Shown: positions 9,520-21,374 of the stretch, piece after piece
Layout of the letters: every line of letters begins with the position of its first letter
Position numbering within the stretch: position 1 is the first letter of the stretch
Assembly: GCA_001897755.1 (NCBI GenBank)
Contig: MKUJ01000014.1
Coordinates: 158,883-222,882 of the forward strand
DNA length: 64,000 nt
Direction: 5' to 3'
Origin: Afipia sp. 64-13
GTDB taxonomy: Bacteria > Pseudomonadota > Alphaproteobacteria > Rhizobiales > Xanthobacteraceae
Program-made: the position numbers and the translations under genes
The notes under the pieces: model-generated
What the model saw: only the letters and a program-made list of their open reading frames with translations
Told to the model about the DNA's origin: nothing
Database searches by the model: none

Positions 9520-11006
9520 ACCGATGACGTCAGTTCTTCGGTGGCGGATGCGACCGACTGAACATTGGTCGAGGCTTCCTCCGACGCGGCGGAGACGATG
9601 GTGGAAAGATGCTGGGTGTTCTCGGCGGTTCTGGTCAATGTCTGCGCCGCCGCTTCGAGCTCCGTCGAGGATGACGACAACGTCTCGACAATCTCACCGA
9701 CGGCGCCTTCGAACTGGCCGGCGAAGCGATCCATCTCGGCCTTGCGCATGGCCGCCGCGCGGGCATCGGCTTCGGTCTGTTCCGCCCGCAGACGATTGGT
9801 TTCGATCATGTTGTCCTTGAAGACCCGGACGGCGTTGGCCATCTCGCCGATTTCGTCGGCACGTCCTATTCCCGGAATGGTGAGCGATGTATCGCCACCC
9901 GCGAGTTTGACCATGGCTGTCGTCATGCCCTGAACCGGGCCTGCGATCGCGCGTGCGGTGATCAGCGCGATGGCGAGGCCGAGGCTGAGGCCCACCGCGA
10001 GCAGGATCCACAACACCAGATTGAGCGAAACGATACTCGCTTCGGTTTCCTGCGCTTCCGCGGCGAGCGAGTGCTGCTGATCCGTCTTGATGCCGCCGGA
10101 ACGCGCGCCATCGGGGGTCTTGGCGCCTTCAAGCAGATTGAGAATCTTTTCCGCGTGCGGCGCCGCTTCGGTGACCAGAATATGAACCGGCGCATTCCAG
10201 TTCGCGGACTCGCGCAGCGCGAAGATGTTAGCGTATAGCTGCGCAAACTCATCGCGCGCCTTTTTGATTTTCTCGAACGAGGCCGCCTGCGACGCCGTGA
10301 GCAGGCTCTTCTTGGCGTTCACCCCGGCATAGCCCTTCTCAAACAGATCCCACGGTTTGAAGAACCTGTCCTTGTCGGCCTTGTCTCCCGAGAGCAAATA
10401 GGCGCGAAGCTGCGCCGACGCCGCTGCGAAATTGCCCCTCGTGTCGGCCATGGCCTTGAGCAGTCTCTTGCGCTCTTCCGTCGCCTCCAGGTTCTCCTCC
10501 TCGTTGATCATCGCGGTGATCTGCGACAGGACGGTCTCGATGCGCGGGGTTGCGTCGGTGATCAGAAGTTTTGTCGCCGGATACGCATCGGGCGTAAACG
10601 CGACGGCTTCCGCCTTCTCCTGAGCCGCGCGGAATTCGCCGAGCAGCGATTTGACTTCGGCCCACTTCCGCGCGTTCTCCGGATTGGTGAATTGTGTCGT
10701 CTTGGCATCGAACGCGGCGACCGTCGCGTCCATCTCCTTCCACTTCGCCGCCCGGTCGAACTTGCCTTGTGGATTGCCGGTCAAGAGATAGCCACGCAGG
10801 GTTGCCAGCGTGGAGTACAGGTTTCCGACGAGCTCGGTGCTCGTGAGCGCGACGGGCGTGCGCAATTGCACCATTCTCTGCACGGTCGCGGAAATTCCGC
10901 TGACCGCCGTTACGGTGTAGCCGACTGAAAGCGCGATGATCGCGCAGACGGCGAGAAATCCCAGAATTAACCGGCCACGAAGCCGAATTTTGAAGTTGAG
11001 TGACAT
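8898..11006 (-). CDS. Methyl-accepting chemotaxis protein with large helical sensor domain
   Basis: 702-residue chemoreceptor. N-terminal membrane segment (about 12-33), a long all-helical periplasmic region of about 290 residues resembling the helical bimodular (HBM) or double four-helix-bundle sensor class (two repeats each containing an LRGYLLTG / LRAYLLSG motif), a second membrane segment ([23 protein letters not shown]), a HAMP domain ([22 protein letters not shown]) and a standard MCP signalling domain. The last ~230 residues are nearly the same as in the neighbouring receptor while the sensor is unrelated, so the pair probably reports different stimuli to the same CheA/CheW array (inference). 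Start ATG at 11006. Confidence 0.93.
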   Translation of the reverse strand: MSLNFKIRLRGRLILGFLAVCAIIALSVGYTVTAVSGISATVQRMVQLRTPVALTSTELVGNLYSTLATLRGYLLTGNPQGKFDRAAKWKEMDATVAAFDAKTTQFTNPENARKWAEVKSLLGEFRAAQEKAEAVAFTPDAYPATKLLITDATPRIETVLSQITAMINEEENLEATEERKRLLKAMADTRGNFAAASAQLRAYLLSGDKADKDRFFKPWDLFEKGYAGVNAKKSLLTASQAASFEKIKKARDEFAQLYANIFALRESANWNAPVHILVTEAAPHAEKILNLLEGAKTPDGARSGGIKTDQQHSLAAEAQETEASIVSLNLVLWILLAVGLSLGLAIALITARAIAGPVQGMTTAMVKLAGGDTSLTIPGIGRADEIGEMANAVRVFKDNMIETNRLRAEQTEADARAAAMRKAEMDRFAGQFEGAVGEIVETLSSSSTELEAAAQTLTRTAENTQHLSTIVSAASEEASTNVQSVASATEELTSSVTEIGRQVQEAARIASAAVSQADTTNDRVNKLSQAAGRIGDVVELINTIAGQTNLLALNATIEAARAGDAGRGFAVVASEVKTLAQQTAKATGEIIHQITGIQAATEESVTAIREISGTIGRISEISSAIASAVEEQGAATQEISRNIMQSAEGTHQVAANIVSVKDGANETGAASSQVLASAQMLSKDSARLKVEVDRFLANVRAA

Positions 11007-11195
11007 AGCGAGTGTTCCTGCAGGTCATTGGACCTGCAGCAGTTCGTAGGAATAATTCATTAAATTTGAATAATGAGTGCAATTGCATAGATACATTGCG
11101 CCAAACGCAGATACGGCGCGCGTCGGAAAATCGGGCAATAATGCCGGTACCCTATTATTCTCGATCGCTGTCGTTGATCCAGATCATCCAGCGCG

Positions 11196-11224
11196 AAAAA
11201 TAAAAAATCCCGGCTTCGCCGGTT
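11196..11224 (-). terminator. Rho-independent terminator of gshB
   Basis: On the minus strand CCGGC-GAA-GCCGG forms a compact 5-bp hairpin followed by a strong T run (ATTTTTTATTTTT). It lies about 80 bases after the gshB stop codon and upstream of the second chemoreceptor gene, separating the two transcripts. Confidence 0.8.
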
Positions 11225-11303
11225 TTGGCTGCTCCAATGACGCGGCCAGACGCCGGTGCATGCGCGCCGGCGGCGCGCGTCTGTCGGGGCGATCCCGCGA
11301 AAA

Positions 11304-12245
<942 letters not shown>

Positions 12246-12300
12246 GACAGGTCCACGGCAGTTGGCGGGAAGGGCGAAGAACGGCGGAGACGGCCGGCAA

Positions 12301-12682
12301 TCAGCTTTCGCTGTCGAAGGCCGCTTTCAGATGGCGCGGAAAACGCTTCGGTGCAATCAGAATGACGTCGAACCGGCAGTCCAGATTTGCATGATCGGGA
12401 TGCGTCATCAACCAGGCCTGCGCCGCGGCGGCGATGCGCCCGCGCTGGCGCGGCGTCACCGAATAGGCAGCCTCGTCGAGGCTGGCGCGGGCTTTCACCT
12501 CGACGAACACCAGGGTCGTGCCGCGCCGCGCCACCACGTCGATCTCGCCCTGCGGCGTGCGATGGCGCCGCGCCAGAATGCGATAGCCCTTGGCGAGCAG
12601 ATAGACGCAGGCGCGGGTCTCGGCGGACAGGCCAGTGCGGTGCGCGGCGATCCGCGCCGGATCGGCGTCTTGCGGTGACGGC

Positions 12683-12696
<14 letters not shown>
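12301..12696 (-). CDS. yraN: YraN family putative endonuclease (UPF0102)
   Basis: 131-residue protein with the restriction-endonuclease-like core of UPF0102: [34 protein letters not shown] (E, D and ExK catalytic-type residues), then [16 protein letters not shown] and RFDVILI. Its cellular role is unsettled, although homologues have been linked to DNA processing. The frame is open further upstream, but the ATG at 12696 (MARREPSPQ) overlaps the end of rsmI by 14 bases, in keeping with translational coupling. No conserved residue is missing. Confidence 0.9.
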
Positions 12697-13615
<919 letters not shown>

Positions 13616-13799
13616 CGGCTCGATCGGGCGGTAAACCGTGGCGCAATGGCGACAACCCGCAGTATTGCATATAAGCGCGTCATAAATCTTTTGTTTGACG
13701 CCGTCTTGGCCGACAATATGCCGGAAATTCCGGCTGCGATCGTCTCGCCGGTCCGGACAATCGCCGTCACGACATTGCCAAGGTACACTTGACCGCACC

Positions 13800-15005
13800 A
13801 TGACCGATTCCTCCCGACACAATTCTGGCCGATCCGGAACGAGCCGCCGCGCCGCGGTCGGCCTGATCCTGACTGCGCCGTGGGTCGCGGGCTGCGCCGG
13901 CCTCGGCTCCAATCCGTTCTCCAGCAGCGAGCAGCCGCCGGGCCCGTCCGGTCCGGAGCAACAGGGCACCGCTCTGGGCAGCGGCCAGGTCAAGGTGGGA
14001 ATGATTCTGCCGCTGTCGGGCGCGGGCAATGCCGGGGTCGCCGGCACTGCGATGAAGAACGCCGCCGAGATGGCGCTCGCCGAATTTCACAATCCCGACA
14101 TCCAGCTTCTGGTCAAGGACGACGGCGGCACGCCGCAGCGCGCCCAGCAGATGGCGCAGCAGGCGGTGGACGAGGGCGCGCAGATCATTCTCGGGCCGCT
14201 GTTCGGCCTTTCGGTGCCCGGCGTGGCGCAGGTCGCGCGTGGCCGCAACGTGCCGGTGGTGGCGTATTCGACCGATTCGAGCGTCGCCGGGCGCGGCGTC
14301 TATCTGCTCAGCTTCCTGCCGGAATCCGATGTGACGCGGATCGTCGACTACGCCGCCGGCACCGGCAAGCGCTCGTTCGCCGCGCTATTGCCGGAGAACG
14401 CCTACGGCAATGTGGTCGAGGTCGCGTTCAAGCAGGCGGTGGCGCGCAAGGGCGGCCGCGTGGTGGCGTTCGAGAAATACGGCACCGACGCTGCGCAGAT
14501 GCAGGGCGCGGCGCACAATATCGCGCAGGCGCTGCCGTCCGCCGATGCGCTGCTGCTGGCCGATGACGGCGACGTGCTGGTGCGCGTGTCCGAAACGCTG
14601 CGCGCGAGCGGCGCGGATCTGAAGCGCGTGCAACTGCTCGGCACCGGCCTGTGGGACAGCCCGCGTGTGTTCGGCGACGCCGCGCTGCAAGGCGGCGTCT
14701 ATGCCGCGCCCGATCCGTCCGGCTACCGTGCTTTCGCCAAGCGCTACCGCGCCAAATACGGCCAGGACCCGGTGCGCACCGCGACGCTGGCGTATGATTC
14801 GGTGGCGCTGGTCGCGGCGCTGGCCAAGCAAAGCGGCCAGCGTTTCTCGCCCGAGGTGCTGACCAATCCGTCGGGCTTCACCGGCATCGACGGGCTGTTT
14901 CGTTTCAAGGCCGACGGCACCAACGAGCGCGGTCTCGCGGTGCTGCGCGTCACCGCCGGCGGCGGTCAGATCGTATCGGGCTCGCCGAAGAGTTTCGGGG
15001 CGTAG
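13800..15005 (+). CDS. Lipoprotein with type I periplasmic-binding fold (PBP activator / LivJ-like)
   Basis: 401-residue lipoprotein of the Peripla_BP_6 class, usually annotated as penicillin-binding protein activator (LpoA/YraM-like) because of its place next to rsmI and yraN, as in enterobacteria. The ATG at 13800 gives MTDSSRHNS..., a twin-arginine-like RR, a hydrophobic stretch and a lipobox VAGC at about residue 32. The fold begins at QVKVGMILPLSGAGNAGVAGTAMKNAAEMALAEF and includes GAQIILGPLFGLSVPGVAQVA and ALAYDSVALVAALAK. It lacks the TPR domain of true LpoA. Either regulation of peptidoglycan synthases or ligand binding is possible; the former rests on context only. Confidence 0.85.
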   Translation: MTDSSRHNSGRSGTSRRAAVGLILTAPWVAGCAGLGSNPFSSSEQPPGPSGPEQQGTALGSGQVKVGMILPLSGAGNAGVAGTAMKNAAEMALAEFHNPDIQLLVKDDGGTPQRAQQMAQQAVDEGAQIILGPLFGLSVPGVAQVARGRNVPVVAYSTDSSVAGRGVYLLSFLPESDVTRIVDYAAGTGKRSFAALLPENAYGNVVEVAFKQAVARKGGRVVAFEKYGTDAAQMQGAAHNIAQALPSADALLLADDGDVLVRVSETLRASGADLKRVQLLGTGLWDSPRVFGDAALQGGVYAAPDPSGYRAFAKRYRAKYGQDPVRTATLAYDSVALVAALAKQSGQRFSPEVLTNPSGFTGIDGLFRFKADGTNERGLAVLRVTAGGGQIVSGSPKSFGA

Positions 15006-15027
15006 AGCTATCGAAGCTCTGATGAAG

Positions 15028-15112
15028 CGTCATGCCCGGGCTTGACCCGGGCATCCATCAAACAAGTGAGTTTTTCAGATGATGGATTGCCGGGTCGAGC
15101 CCGGCAATGACA
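15028..15112. repeat. Intergenic palindrome pair, family III
   Basis: Two GC-rich palindromes (GCCCGGGCTTGACCCGGGC and GCCGGGTCGAGCCCGGC) facing each other, bounded by CGTCAT and ATGAC. It occupies the gap between two convergent genes. Related copies are at 28545-28616 and 37038-37127 and a half copy at 26217-26251. In RNA each arm forms a strong hairpin, so it may also end or protect transcripts from both sides. Confidence 0.8.
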
Positions 15113-15158
15113 GGCTCGTTGCGATGTCGCGCAAATGCACTCTTATAACTTCCCGGGT

Positions 15159-16373
15159 TTACGCCGCGAGATCGGCGACCACGGCGTCGAGCAGCGGGAA
15201 TCCGTCCAGGGTAACGCGCAGCCGTCCGTCGGCGCCGACGCTGATCGCGCCCTCGTCCTTCAGCGTCGCGATGCGGTGCGGATCGAGCGTGCGACCGGCA
15301 AGCGCGGCGTAGCGCTGCGGATCGATGCCCTCGCTGAGTCGCAATCCCATCAGCAGATATTCGTCGGCGCGCTCCTCGCTGGAAAGAACGTCGTCGCTGG
15401 TGACGCCGTGGCCCTGCGCCTCGACATGCAGCAGCCAGCTCTCCGGGCGTTTCTCGGTGGCGGTGGCATGGCGGCGGCCGTCGATGTCGAGCCGGCCATG
15501 CGCGCCGGGGCCGATGCCGGCATATTCCTGGCCGCGCCAATAGACGAGGTTGTGCCGGCACTCCGCGCCGGGGCGCGCGTGGTTGGAGATTTCGTAAGCC
15601 GGCAGGCCGTGTCTGGCGCAGACCTCCTGCGTCACGTCATAGAGCGTGCGCGCCAGCGCCTCGTCCGGCGTTTTCAATTTGCCCGCCGCATGCAGGCCGT
15701 AGAACGGCGTATCCGGCTCGATGGTGAGCTGATAGAGCGACAGATGCTCGGCGGCTTCCGAGATCGCGTAGGACAATTCCTCGGTCCAGGCCTGCGGGGT
15801 CTGGTCGGGCCGCGCATAGATCAGGTCGAACGAGTAACGGTCGAACGCCGCGCGTGCGATCGCCACCGCGTCGAGCGCCTCGCGCGCGCTATGCAGGCGG
15901 CCGAGCGATTTCAGCGAGGCGTCGTCGAGCGCCTGCACGCCGAGCGAGACGCGGTTGACGCCGGCTGCGCGATAGCCGCGAAAGCGCGTGGCTTCCACGC
16001 TGGTCGGGTTGGCTTCGAGCGAGATCTCGACATCGGGCGCGACGCTCCAGTGTTTCGCAATGGCGTCGAGAATGGCGCCGACGGTTTGCGGCTGCATCAG
16101 CGAGGGCGTGCCGCCGCCGAGAAAGATCGAGGTGACAATGCGGCCCGGCACGCGCGCGGCGGTGGTTGCGATCTCGCGGGCGAAGGCGCGGGCGAAGCGC
16201 TCCTCGTCGATCGCGGCATGCCGGACATGGCTGTTGAAGTCGCAATACGGACACTTCGACAGGCAAAACGGCCAGTGCACATAGACGCCGAAAGCGCTTT
16301 TAGTATCGCGTCCCAGCGGGTTTTTCTTTTCCCCCTCCCCCGCTTGCGGGGGAGGGTTGGGGAGGGGGTTCAT
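15159..16373 (-). CDS. hemW: Radical SAM heme chaperone HemW
   Basis: 404-residue HemW/HemN-like protein, which binds heme and is thought to hand it to respiratory proteins; it is often misnamed coproporphyrinogen oxidase. The radical SAM cluster motif CLSKCPYC follows FGVYVHWPF, then SIFLGGGTPSL, EANPT, RVSLGVQALDD, SFDLIYARPDQT, LSLYQLTIEPDTPF, YEISNHARPG and YWRGQEYAGIGPGAHGRL. The first ~20 codons (MNPLPNPPPQAGEGEKK) are not native: they are translated from a palindromic repeat at 16333-16430. Between that repeat and the conserved FGVYVHW there is no ATG, GTG or TTG codon, so the repeat provides the start. Confidence 0.93.
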   Translation of the reverse strand: MNPLPNPPPQAGEGEKKNPLGRDTKSAFGVYVHWPFCLSKCPYCDFNSHVRHAAIDEERFARAFAREIATTAARVPGRIVTSIFLGGGTPSLMQPQTVGAILDAIAKHWSVAPDVEISLEANPTSVEATRFRGYRAAGVNRVSLGVQALDDASLKSLGRLHSAREALDAVAIARAAFDRYSFDLIYARPDQTPQAWTEELSYAISEAAEHLSLYQLTIEPDTPFYGLHAAGKLKTPDEALARTLYDVTQEVCARHGLPAYEISNHARPGAECRHNLVYWRGQEYAGIGPGAHGRLDIDGRRHATATEKRPESWLLHVEAQGHGVTSDDVLSSEERADEYLLMGLRLSEGIDPQRYAALAGRTLDPHRIATLKDEGAISVGADGRLRVTLDGFPLLDAVVADLAA

Positions 16374-16430
16374 CGCAGCGCCCCCTCCCGGCGCGCAAGA
16401 CGCGCCGACCTCCCCCGCTTGCGGGGGAGG
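16333..16430. repeat. 98-bp family IV mini-element with inverted palindromic ends
   Basis: Each end is a perfect palindrome (CCTCCCCCGC, TT, GCGGGGGAGG) with a G-rich tail pointing inward (GGGGAGGGGG at 16359-16368; CCCCCTCCC at 16381-16389), so the two ends are in inverted orientation. Between them lie only TTCATCGCAGCG and a small hairpin GGCGCG-CAAGA-CGCGCC. The same arrangement surrounds the DUF559 gene at 39625-40075, and the sequence CATCGC next to the C-rich tail is shared. It lies between rdgB and hemW and runs into the hemW coding frame. Confidence 0.85.
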
Positions 16431-16451
16431 CGAAAAGCACGATGGGCGCGC

Positions 16452-17084
16452 TCACCGCTCAAGGCAGATCTCCGCGAGTTTCACGAAGGCCTTGGCGCGA
16501 TGCGACAGGCCGAGCCCGTGCGGCGGCAGGCCGTGCTTCTCGATGCTGGTCATCTCGCCGAAGGTACGCTCATGGCCGTTCGGCAGGAAGGCCGGATCGT
16601 AGCCGAAGCCGGCGCTGCCGCGCGGCGGCCACACCAGCGTGCCATCGACCTTGGCTTCCACTTCTTCGATATGATCGTCGGGCCAGGCCACGCATAGCGC
16701 GGAGACGAAATGCGCGCCGCGCTGCGCGGGCTCCGTCGCGCCGCGTTCCTGCAACAGCCGTTCGATCCGCGTCATCGCCGCGTTGAAATCCTTCGACGGC
16801 CCGGCCCAGCGCGCCGAGAGGATTCCCGGCTGACCGGCGAGTGCATCGACCGCGAGACCGGAATCGTCGGCGAAGGCCGGCAGCTTGGCGGCCCTCGCCG
16901 CGGCGAGCGCCTTGATCCGCGCGTTGGCGGCAAAGGTGGTGCCGGTCTCCTCCGGCTCGGGCAAGTCGAGATCGCCCGCCGACACTGCGTCGATGCCGTA
17001 GGGCGCCAGGAGTTCGCGCATCTCGGCGAGCTTGCCGGGATTGTGGGTCGCGATCACGAGGCGGCCGGTGATTTTGCGGTGCAT
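16452..17084 (-). CDS. rdgB: XTP/dITP pyrophosphatase (non-canonical purine NTPase)
   Basis: 210-residue HAM1/RdgB enzyme that hydrolyses ITP, dITP and XTP to monophosphates and so keeps deaminated purines out of DNA and RNA. Typical stretches are [95 protein letters not shown] and the C-terminal LSHRAKAF. The ATG at 17084 (MHRKITGRL) was chosen over a longer frame that would begin in the palindrome upstream. It precedes hemW and follows rph on the same strand, an arrangement conserved in relatives, with repeats inserted in both gaps. Confidence 0.95.
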   Translation of the reverse strand: MHRKITGRLVIATHNPGKLAEMRELLAPYGIDAVSAGDLDLPEPEETGTTFAANARIKALAAARAAKLPAFADDSGLAVDALAGQPGILSARWAGPSKDFNAAMTRIERLLQERGATEPAQRGAHFVSALCVAWPDDHIEEVEAKVDGTLVWPPRGSAGFGYDPAFLPNGHERTFGEMTSIEKHGLPPHGLGLSHRAKAFVKLAEICLER

Positions 17085-17120
17085 GTTGATTCTGTCGTGG
17101 TTCGTTCGTTTGGGAACAGA

Positions 17121-17222
17121 CGTCATTGCGAGCGCAGCGAAGCAATCCAGTTCTTACGCAACCAGTTCTTCTGTACGCAAAAGAACCGGATGGCTTCGTC
17201 GCTGACGCTCCTCGCAATGACG
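17121..17222. repeat. Intergenic palindrome, family I
   Basis: Bounded by CGTCATTGCGAGCG and CGCAATGACG with inner AGCAATCCAG, like 715-826. It separates rph from rdgB, which are on the same strand. The middle contains two short direct repeats of CAGTTCTT with a CGCAA/GCAAAAG context. Confidence 0.85.
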
Positions 17223-17234
17223 CCGCTTATATTG

Positions 17235-17951
17235 TTAAGCCATCGCGATCTTCTGCAATTCCACCAGCCGTCCGATGCCCTTGCCGGCCAGCGCCATCAT
17301 CCTGAGAAACTCGTCCTGCGAGAACGGCGTGCGTTCGGCGGTGCCCTGCACTTCGACCAGCCGGCCATCGCCGGTCATGACGAAATTGGCGTCGGTCTCC
17401 GCTTCGGAGTCCTCGGCGTAATCGAGATCGAGCACCGGCGTGCCGTTGTAGATGCCGCACGACACCGCGGCGACGTTGTCGCGCAGCACATTGTCGGCTT
17501 TCAGCATGTTGCGCGCCTTCATCCATTGCAGGCAGTCGGCGAGCGCGACCCACGCGCCAGTGATCGAGGCGGTGCGGGTGCCGCCATCGGCCTGGATGAC
17601 GTCGCAATCCACCGTGATCTGACGCTCGCCGAGCGCCACGAGATCGACGGTGGTGCGCAGCGCGCGGCCGATCAGACGCTGGATCTCGACGGTGCGCCCG
17701 CTTTGCTTGCCGGCGGAAGCCTCGCGGCGGGTGCGATCATGGGTGGCACGCGGCAGCATGCCGTATTCGGCGGTGACCCAGCCGCGGCCCTGGCCCTTGA
17801 GCCACGGCGGCAGCCGCTCTTCCAGCGTCGCGGTGACCAGCACATGGGTGTCGCCGAACTTCACCATGCAGGAGCCTTCGGCATATTTGACCACGCCGCG
17901 CTCCAGCGAGACGGAACGCAATTCATCGGGCGCGCGACGGCTGGGCCGCAT
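17235..17951 (-). CDS. rph: Ribonuclease PH
   Basis: 238-residue phosphorolytic 3'-5' exonuclease that trims tRNA precursors. It starts [42 protein letters not shown] and includes [92 protein letters not shown] and VEVQGTAE. Length is normal. The frame is open as far as 18164, but only the ATG at 17951 fits the family. It is divergent from hrcA with a 223-base gap, as in other alphaproteobacteria, so the two may share a regulatory region. Confidence 0.96.
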   Translation of the reverse strand: MRPSRRAPDELRSVSLERGVVKYAEGSCMVKFGDTHVLVTATLEERLPPWLKGQGRGWVTAEYGMLPRATHDRTRREASAGKQSGRTVEIQRLIGRALRTTVDLVALGERQITVDCDVIQADGGTRTASITGAWVALADCLQWMKARNMLKADNVLRDNVAAVSCGIYNGTPVLDLDYAEDSEAETDANFVMTGDGRLVEVQGTAERTPFSQDEFLRMMALAGKGIGRLVELQKIAMA

Positions 17952-18174
17952 ATCGATCCTCCGGGGATATGACAATCTTGCGGTGCTTTTAGGAGGGTGG
18001 GCCTGCCGCGGCAAGGCCCGCGCCCAAGGGGTCCGCGGCGGATTTGCACGGTTCGGGAAACCCTTTGGAAAGGCTCCGGAAAAACGGCTTGTCATGAGCC
18101 CCTGCGATGGACACATTGAGGCAGGCGTCGCAGCCGGCAGGAAAGGTCGCCGCACAAGGCGCACGGAGCATCCC

Positions 18175-19272
18175 TTGTCCCATCACGATCCGATCAGTCC
18201 TCTCATCACGCCGAAAGCCGGCGCGGGTCTCGCGCAGCTCAACGAGCGCTCGCGCGATATTTTCCGGCAGATCGTCGAAAACTATCTCGCCACCGGCGAG
18301 CCGGTCGGCTCGCGCAACATCTCGCGCCTGATCTCGATGCCGCTGTCGCCGGCCTCGGTGCGCAATGTGATGTCGGATCTGGAGCAGCTCGGCCTGATCT
18401 ACGCGCCGCACACCTCGGCGGGAAGGCTGCCGACCGAACTCGGGCTGCGCTTTTTCGTCGACGCGCTGATGCAGGTCGGCGATCTCACCGAAACGGAGCG
18501 GCAGTCGATCCAGACGCAACTGGCGGCGATCGGACGCGGGCAGTCGGTCGAGGCCGCGCTCAGCGAAGCGCTGACGCGACTGTCCGGCCTGACGCGCACC
18601 GCGACCGTGGTGCTGACCGCGAAATCCAACGCGCGGCTCAAACATATCGAATTCGTCCGGCTCGAACCCGAGCAGGCCCTGGTGGTGCTGGTCGCCGAAG
18701 ACGGCCAGGTCGAGAACCGCGTGCTGAAATTGCCGCCGGGCGTGCCGATCTCGGCGCTGACCGAAGCGGGCAATTTTCTCAATGCGCGGATTCGCGGCCG
18801 CACGCTGGCCGAAGCACGCGCCGAGCTCGAGGTCGCCTTGCAGCAAAGCCGCACCGAACTCGATCAGTTGACCCAGAAGGTGATCGCCGCCGGCATCGCG
18901 AGCTGGTCGGGCGGCGGCGGCGAGGAGCGGCAGCTTATCGTGCGCGGCCATGCCAACCTGCTCGAAGATCTGCACGCGATGGAGGATCTGGAGCGGGTGC
19001 GGCTGCTGTTCGACGATCTCGAAACCAAGAAGGGCGTGATCGACCTGCTCGGCCTCGCCGAACAGGCCGAAGGCGTGCGGATTTTCATCGGCTCGGAAAA
19101 CAAGCTGTTTTCGCTGTCCGGTTCCTCGACCATCATCTCGCCCTATCGTGACAGCGCAGGCCAGATCGTCGGCGTGCTCGGGGTGATCGGACCGACCCGC
19201 TTGAACTATGCGCGCGTCATCCCGATGGTCGATTATGCCGCCCGCATCGTCAGCCAGATGCTCGGCAAATAA
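18175..19272 (+). CDS. hrcA: Heat-inducible transcription repressor HrcA
   Basis: 365-residue repressor that binds CIRCE operators, classically upstream of groESL. The N-terminal winged helix ([31 protein letters not shown]) and [40 protein letters not shown] are intact; the C-terminal region has [10 protein letters not shown] and [28 protein letters not shown]. The start is inferred as TTG at 18175 (SHHDPI follows), because GGAG stands 6 bases before it and the protein then has the usual length; no in-frame ATG fits. The frame is open far upstream but that part is antisense to rph. No CIRCE inverted repeat was seen near it. grpE follows after 123 bases. Confidence 0.93.
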   Translation: MSHHDPISPLITPKAGAGLAQLNERSRDIFRQIVENYLATGEPVGSRNISRLISMPLSPASVRNVMSDLEQLGLIYAPHTSAGRLPTELGLRFFVDALMQVGDLTETERQSIQTQLAAIGRGQSVEAALSEALTRLSGLTRTATVVLTAKSNARLKHIEFVRLEPEQALVVLVAEDGQVENRVLKLPPGVPISALTEAGNFLNARIRGRTLAEARAELEVALQQSRTELDQLTQKVIAAGIASWSGGGGEERQLIVRGHANLLEDLHAMEDLERVRLLFDDLETKKGVIDLLGLAEQAEGVRIFIGSENKLFSLSGSSTIISPYRDSAGQIVGVLGVIGPTRLNYARVIPMVDYAARIVSQMLGK

Positions 19273-19395
19273 GGTCCGGCCAATAGGTATCCGGCGCGGC
19301 GGCGCTTGATTTTTCACGCCCGAACGCCGATATGCCAGCCAGCAGCTTCAATCCGCCAATTCAATCAGCAAGATCAATCAGACAGTGGATGCGTG

Positions 19396-19995
19396 ATGAC
19401 CGAAAACGACGGGCAGAAGGATTTTTCCGAGAAAGCAGCGGAGGATGCGGGCGGCAAGCCGGCTGAGCCGCGCGTCTCCAAGCCCTACATCATGCCGGAC
19501 GAGCCGGAAGAGACGCCGTCCGAGGCGTTGGTCAAGGAGGCCGCCGAGGCCAAGGACCGGATGCTGCGCACGCTGGCGGAGATGGAGAATCTGCGCAAGC
19601 GGACCCAGCGCGAGGTCGCCGACGCGCGCAGCTACGGCATCGCCGGATTCGCGCGCGACATTCTGGAAATCGCCGACAATCTGCAGCGCGCCATCGATGC
19701 GGTGCCGGCCGAGGCGAAGGAAACCGCCGATGCCGGCTTCAAGGGTCTGATCGAGGGCGTCGAGATCACCGAGCGCTCGCTGCACCGGACGCTGGAAAAG
19801 AACGGCGTGCAGAAGTTCGATCCGATCGGCGAGAAGTTCGATCCCAACGTGCAGCAGGCGATGTACGAGGTGCCGGACGCCTCGGTGCCGACCGGCACCG
19901 TGGTGCAGGTGATTCAGGCCGGTTACATGATCGGCGAGCGGGTGCTGCGTCCGGCGATGGTCGCGGTCTCCAAGGCGCCGCCGAAAGCGGGTTAG
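19396..19995 (+). CDS. grpE: Nucleotide exchange factor GrpE
   Basis: 199-residue GrpE, which opens the DnaK nucleotide pocket to release ADP. An acidic, low-complexity N-terminal ~40 residues precede a long coiled coil ([39 protein letters not shown]) and the beta-domain signature [41 protein letters not shown] and [21 protein letters not shown] at 19396 chosen because it is the first with a good distance to hrcA and the family length fits. dnaK is 1.5 kb downstream, separated by a repeat and an oppositely oriented gene. Confidence 0.96.
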   Translation: MTENDGQKDFSEKAAEDAGGKPAEPRVSKPYIMPDEPEETPSEALVKEAAEAKDRMLRTLAEMENLRKRTQREVADARSYGIAGFARDILEIADNLQRAIDAVPAEAKETADAGFKGLIEGVEITERSLHRTLEKNGVQKFDPIGEKFDPNVQQAMYEVPDASVPTGTVVQVIQAGYMIGERVLRPAMVAVSKAPPKAG

Positions 19996-20012
19996 GGCCG
20001 GCGGGGTCTCCC

Positions 20013-20127
20013 GTCGTCCCGGCGCAGGCCGGGACCTAATACCCGCAGGCGTTTCAAGAAGGATGCCGGGCTTGCAACTTCAAAATCACCGACAGGGATG
20101 ATGGGTCCCGGCCTGCGCCGGGACGAC
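20013..20127. repeat. Intergenic palindrome pair, family II
   Basis: Two inverted copies of a GTCCCGGC-GCAG-GCCGGGAC palindrome about 70 bases apart, in the gap between the convergent grpE and the exported-protein gene. The same family is at 29305-29435 and 46404-46528, with the inner sequence much less conserved than the arms. Confidence 0.85.
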
Positions 20128-20150
20128 CAGGACAATGATCTGGCGACAGA

Positions 20151-21113
20151 TCATTCCTTCTCGCGCGAGCCGATGCCGTCGCGCACCGCGCGAAAGCGCG
20201 GGAACGCCTTCGACCATTCATCCTTCGGCGTGCTGCCGACAATCCGCATCACCGTGTTGTTGCCGCCGAAGCGCAGCCACTGCACGATCATCACCGGCGT
20301 GTCGTTCTTGCCGCTGACCGCCTCGATCCGCGTCTCGTAGCCGGGCGTGCCTTCGATCCGGATCGGCTCGTTGGAGGTGATGCGGGCGCTGCGCAGGCCG
20401 GGAATGGTGGTCGCCATCTGCTCGGCGAAACGGCCGCGGTCCTCCGATTGTCCCGGATTGCCCTGCCACAGACCGATCATCATATAGGGCGTGCTGTCGA
20501 GCGTGGCGTCGGCATCACCGTCGACCAGCAGCACCGCCGAGCGCGGCGCGATGGTGCGCACGGTCTTGAAGCCGGCCAGATCGCCGACCTTGAAACTGAG
20601 CAGGCGAAGCTGCTCCTCGATCGGCACCTCGCTGCGCAGCACCGTGGTGGCGAACATCTTGCGGATCGCCTCTTCCGAAAAACCCGGTTCGGCGCCCTCG
20701 CGGACCTGCGCGATCACATAGCCGGCGAATTTGTCGCCGGGCAGGATCAGCGAGTAGGTCGTGATCGCGCTGGTGCCCTCCTTGCCGCTTTCGATGGTGA
20801 AATAGCCCTTGCGGGTCGGGGTCTCGAACGGCTCGGCCTTCGGCCCTTGCGGCGGCGTCCGGCCTTCCTTGATGGCGCTGTCGATCGCCGTGTAGGCGGC
20901 CTCCGGCAATTCGGTGATGCCGACTTTCACTTTCTGGTCGGCGGAGACGAAGCCGACGAAATCCGTGGCGAGGGCAAGCCCCGTCATCGGCACGAGGCCG
21001 ACCCGCGCGCCGTTCGGATAGACGGCGTCGGCGGTCTGCGCCGGGATCGCGAAGCCGGCCCCGGCCACTGCGAAAGTCAGCGCGGCGGCAATGATGCGGA
21101 TGACGTGTTTCAT
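20151..21113 (-). CDS. Exported conserved protein of unknown function
   Basis: 320-residue protein starting at ATG 21113 with a clear signal peptide (MKHVIRIIAAALTFAVAGAGFAIPAQTADA). The mature part begins YPNGARVGLVPMTGLALATDFVGFVSADQKVKVGITELP and contains no cysteine pair, metal site or enzyme motif that I recognise. The alternation of short beta-like segments suggests a soluble periplasmic or surface beta-rich protein (inference). It lies divergent from dnaK, sharing a 391-base gap, but nothing shows that it is heat induced. The frame extends upstream to 21173, without a signal peptide at that start. Confidence 0.75.
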   Translation of the reverse strand: MKHVIRIIAAALTFAVAGAGFAIPAQTADAVYPNGARVGLVPMTGLALATDFVGFVSADQKVKVGITELPEAAYTAIDSAIKEGRTPPQGPKAEPFETPTRKGYFTIESGKEGTSAITTYSLILPGDKFAGYVIAQVREGAEPGFSEEAIRKMFATTVLRSEVPIEEQLRLLSFKVGDLAGFKTVRTIAPRSAVLLVDGDADATLDSTPYMMIGLWQGNPGQSEDRGRFAEQMATTIPGLRSARITSNEPIRIEGTPGYETRIEAVSGKNDTPVMIVQWLRFGGNNTVMRIVGSTPKDEWSKAFPRFRAVRDGIGSREKE

Positions 21114-21374
21114 GAATCCTGACTGCTGTCTCAATAAGGCTGTTCGATGGTCGGACGCTCGATGGCCGGACAAAGCTTCGTGTCTGGCGCGGCGGTCATG
21201 CCGGTCGATGCAGAACCGGAGCGGTGCCAGCTTAGTGGAGGCCTGCGACCGGTTCTAGCCCTGCCGGCTGTCGCCCGGTTTGGACGGCCCGCCGCCGTCC
21301 GCCGCCGCGCCCCGCGCGGCTCTTGCCCTTTCGCAAAAGAATCGGCTTTTCATGCGACGGACACCGGTCCGGTC

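Noticed and set aside
15159..16373. Coproporphyrinogen III oxidase (HemN) label for the radical SAM gene
   Set aside because: The C-L-S-K-C-P-Y-C motif and about 400-residue size fit HemW, and the extra N-terminal features of HemN are absent.
18000..18174. CIRCE operator or RpoH promoter upstream of hrcA
   Set aside because: CTTG at about 18088 is followed at the right distance by no CYTATNT, and no TTAGCACTC inverted repeat is present.
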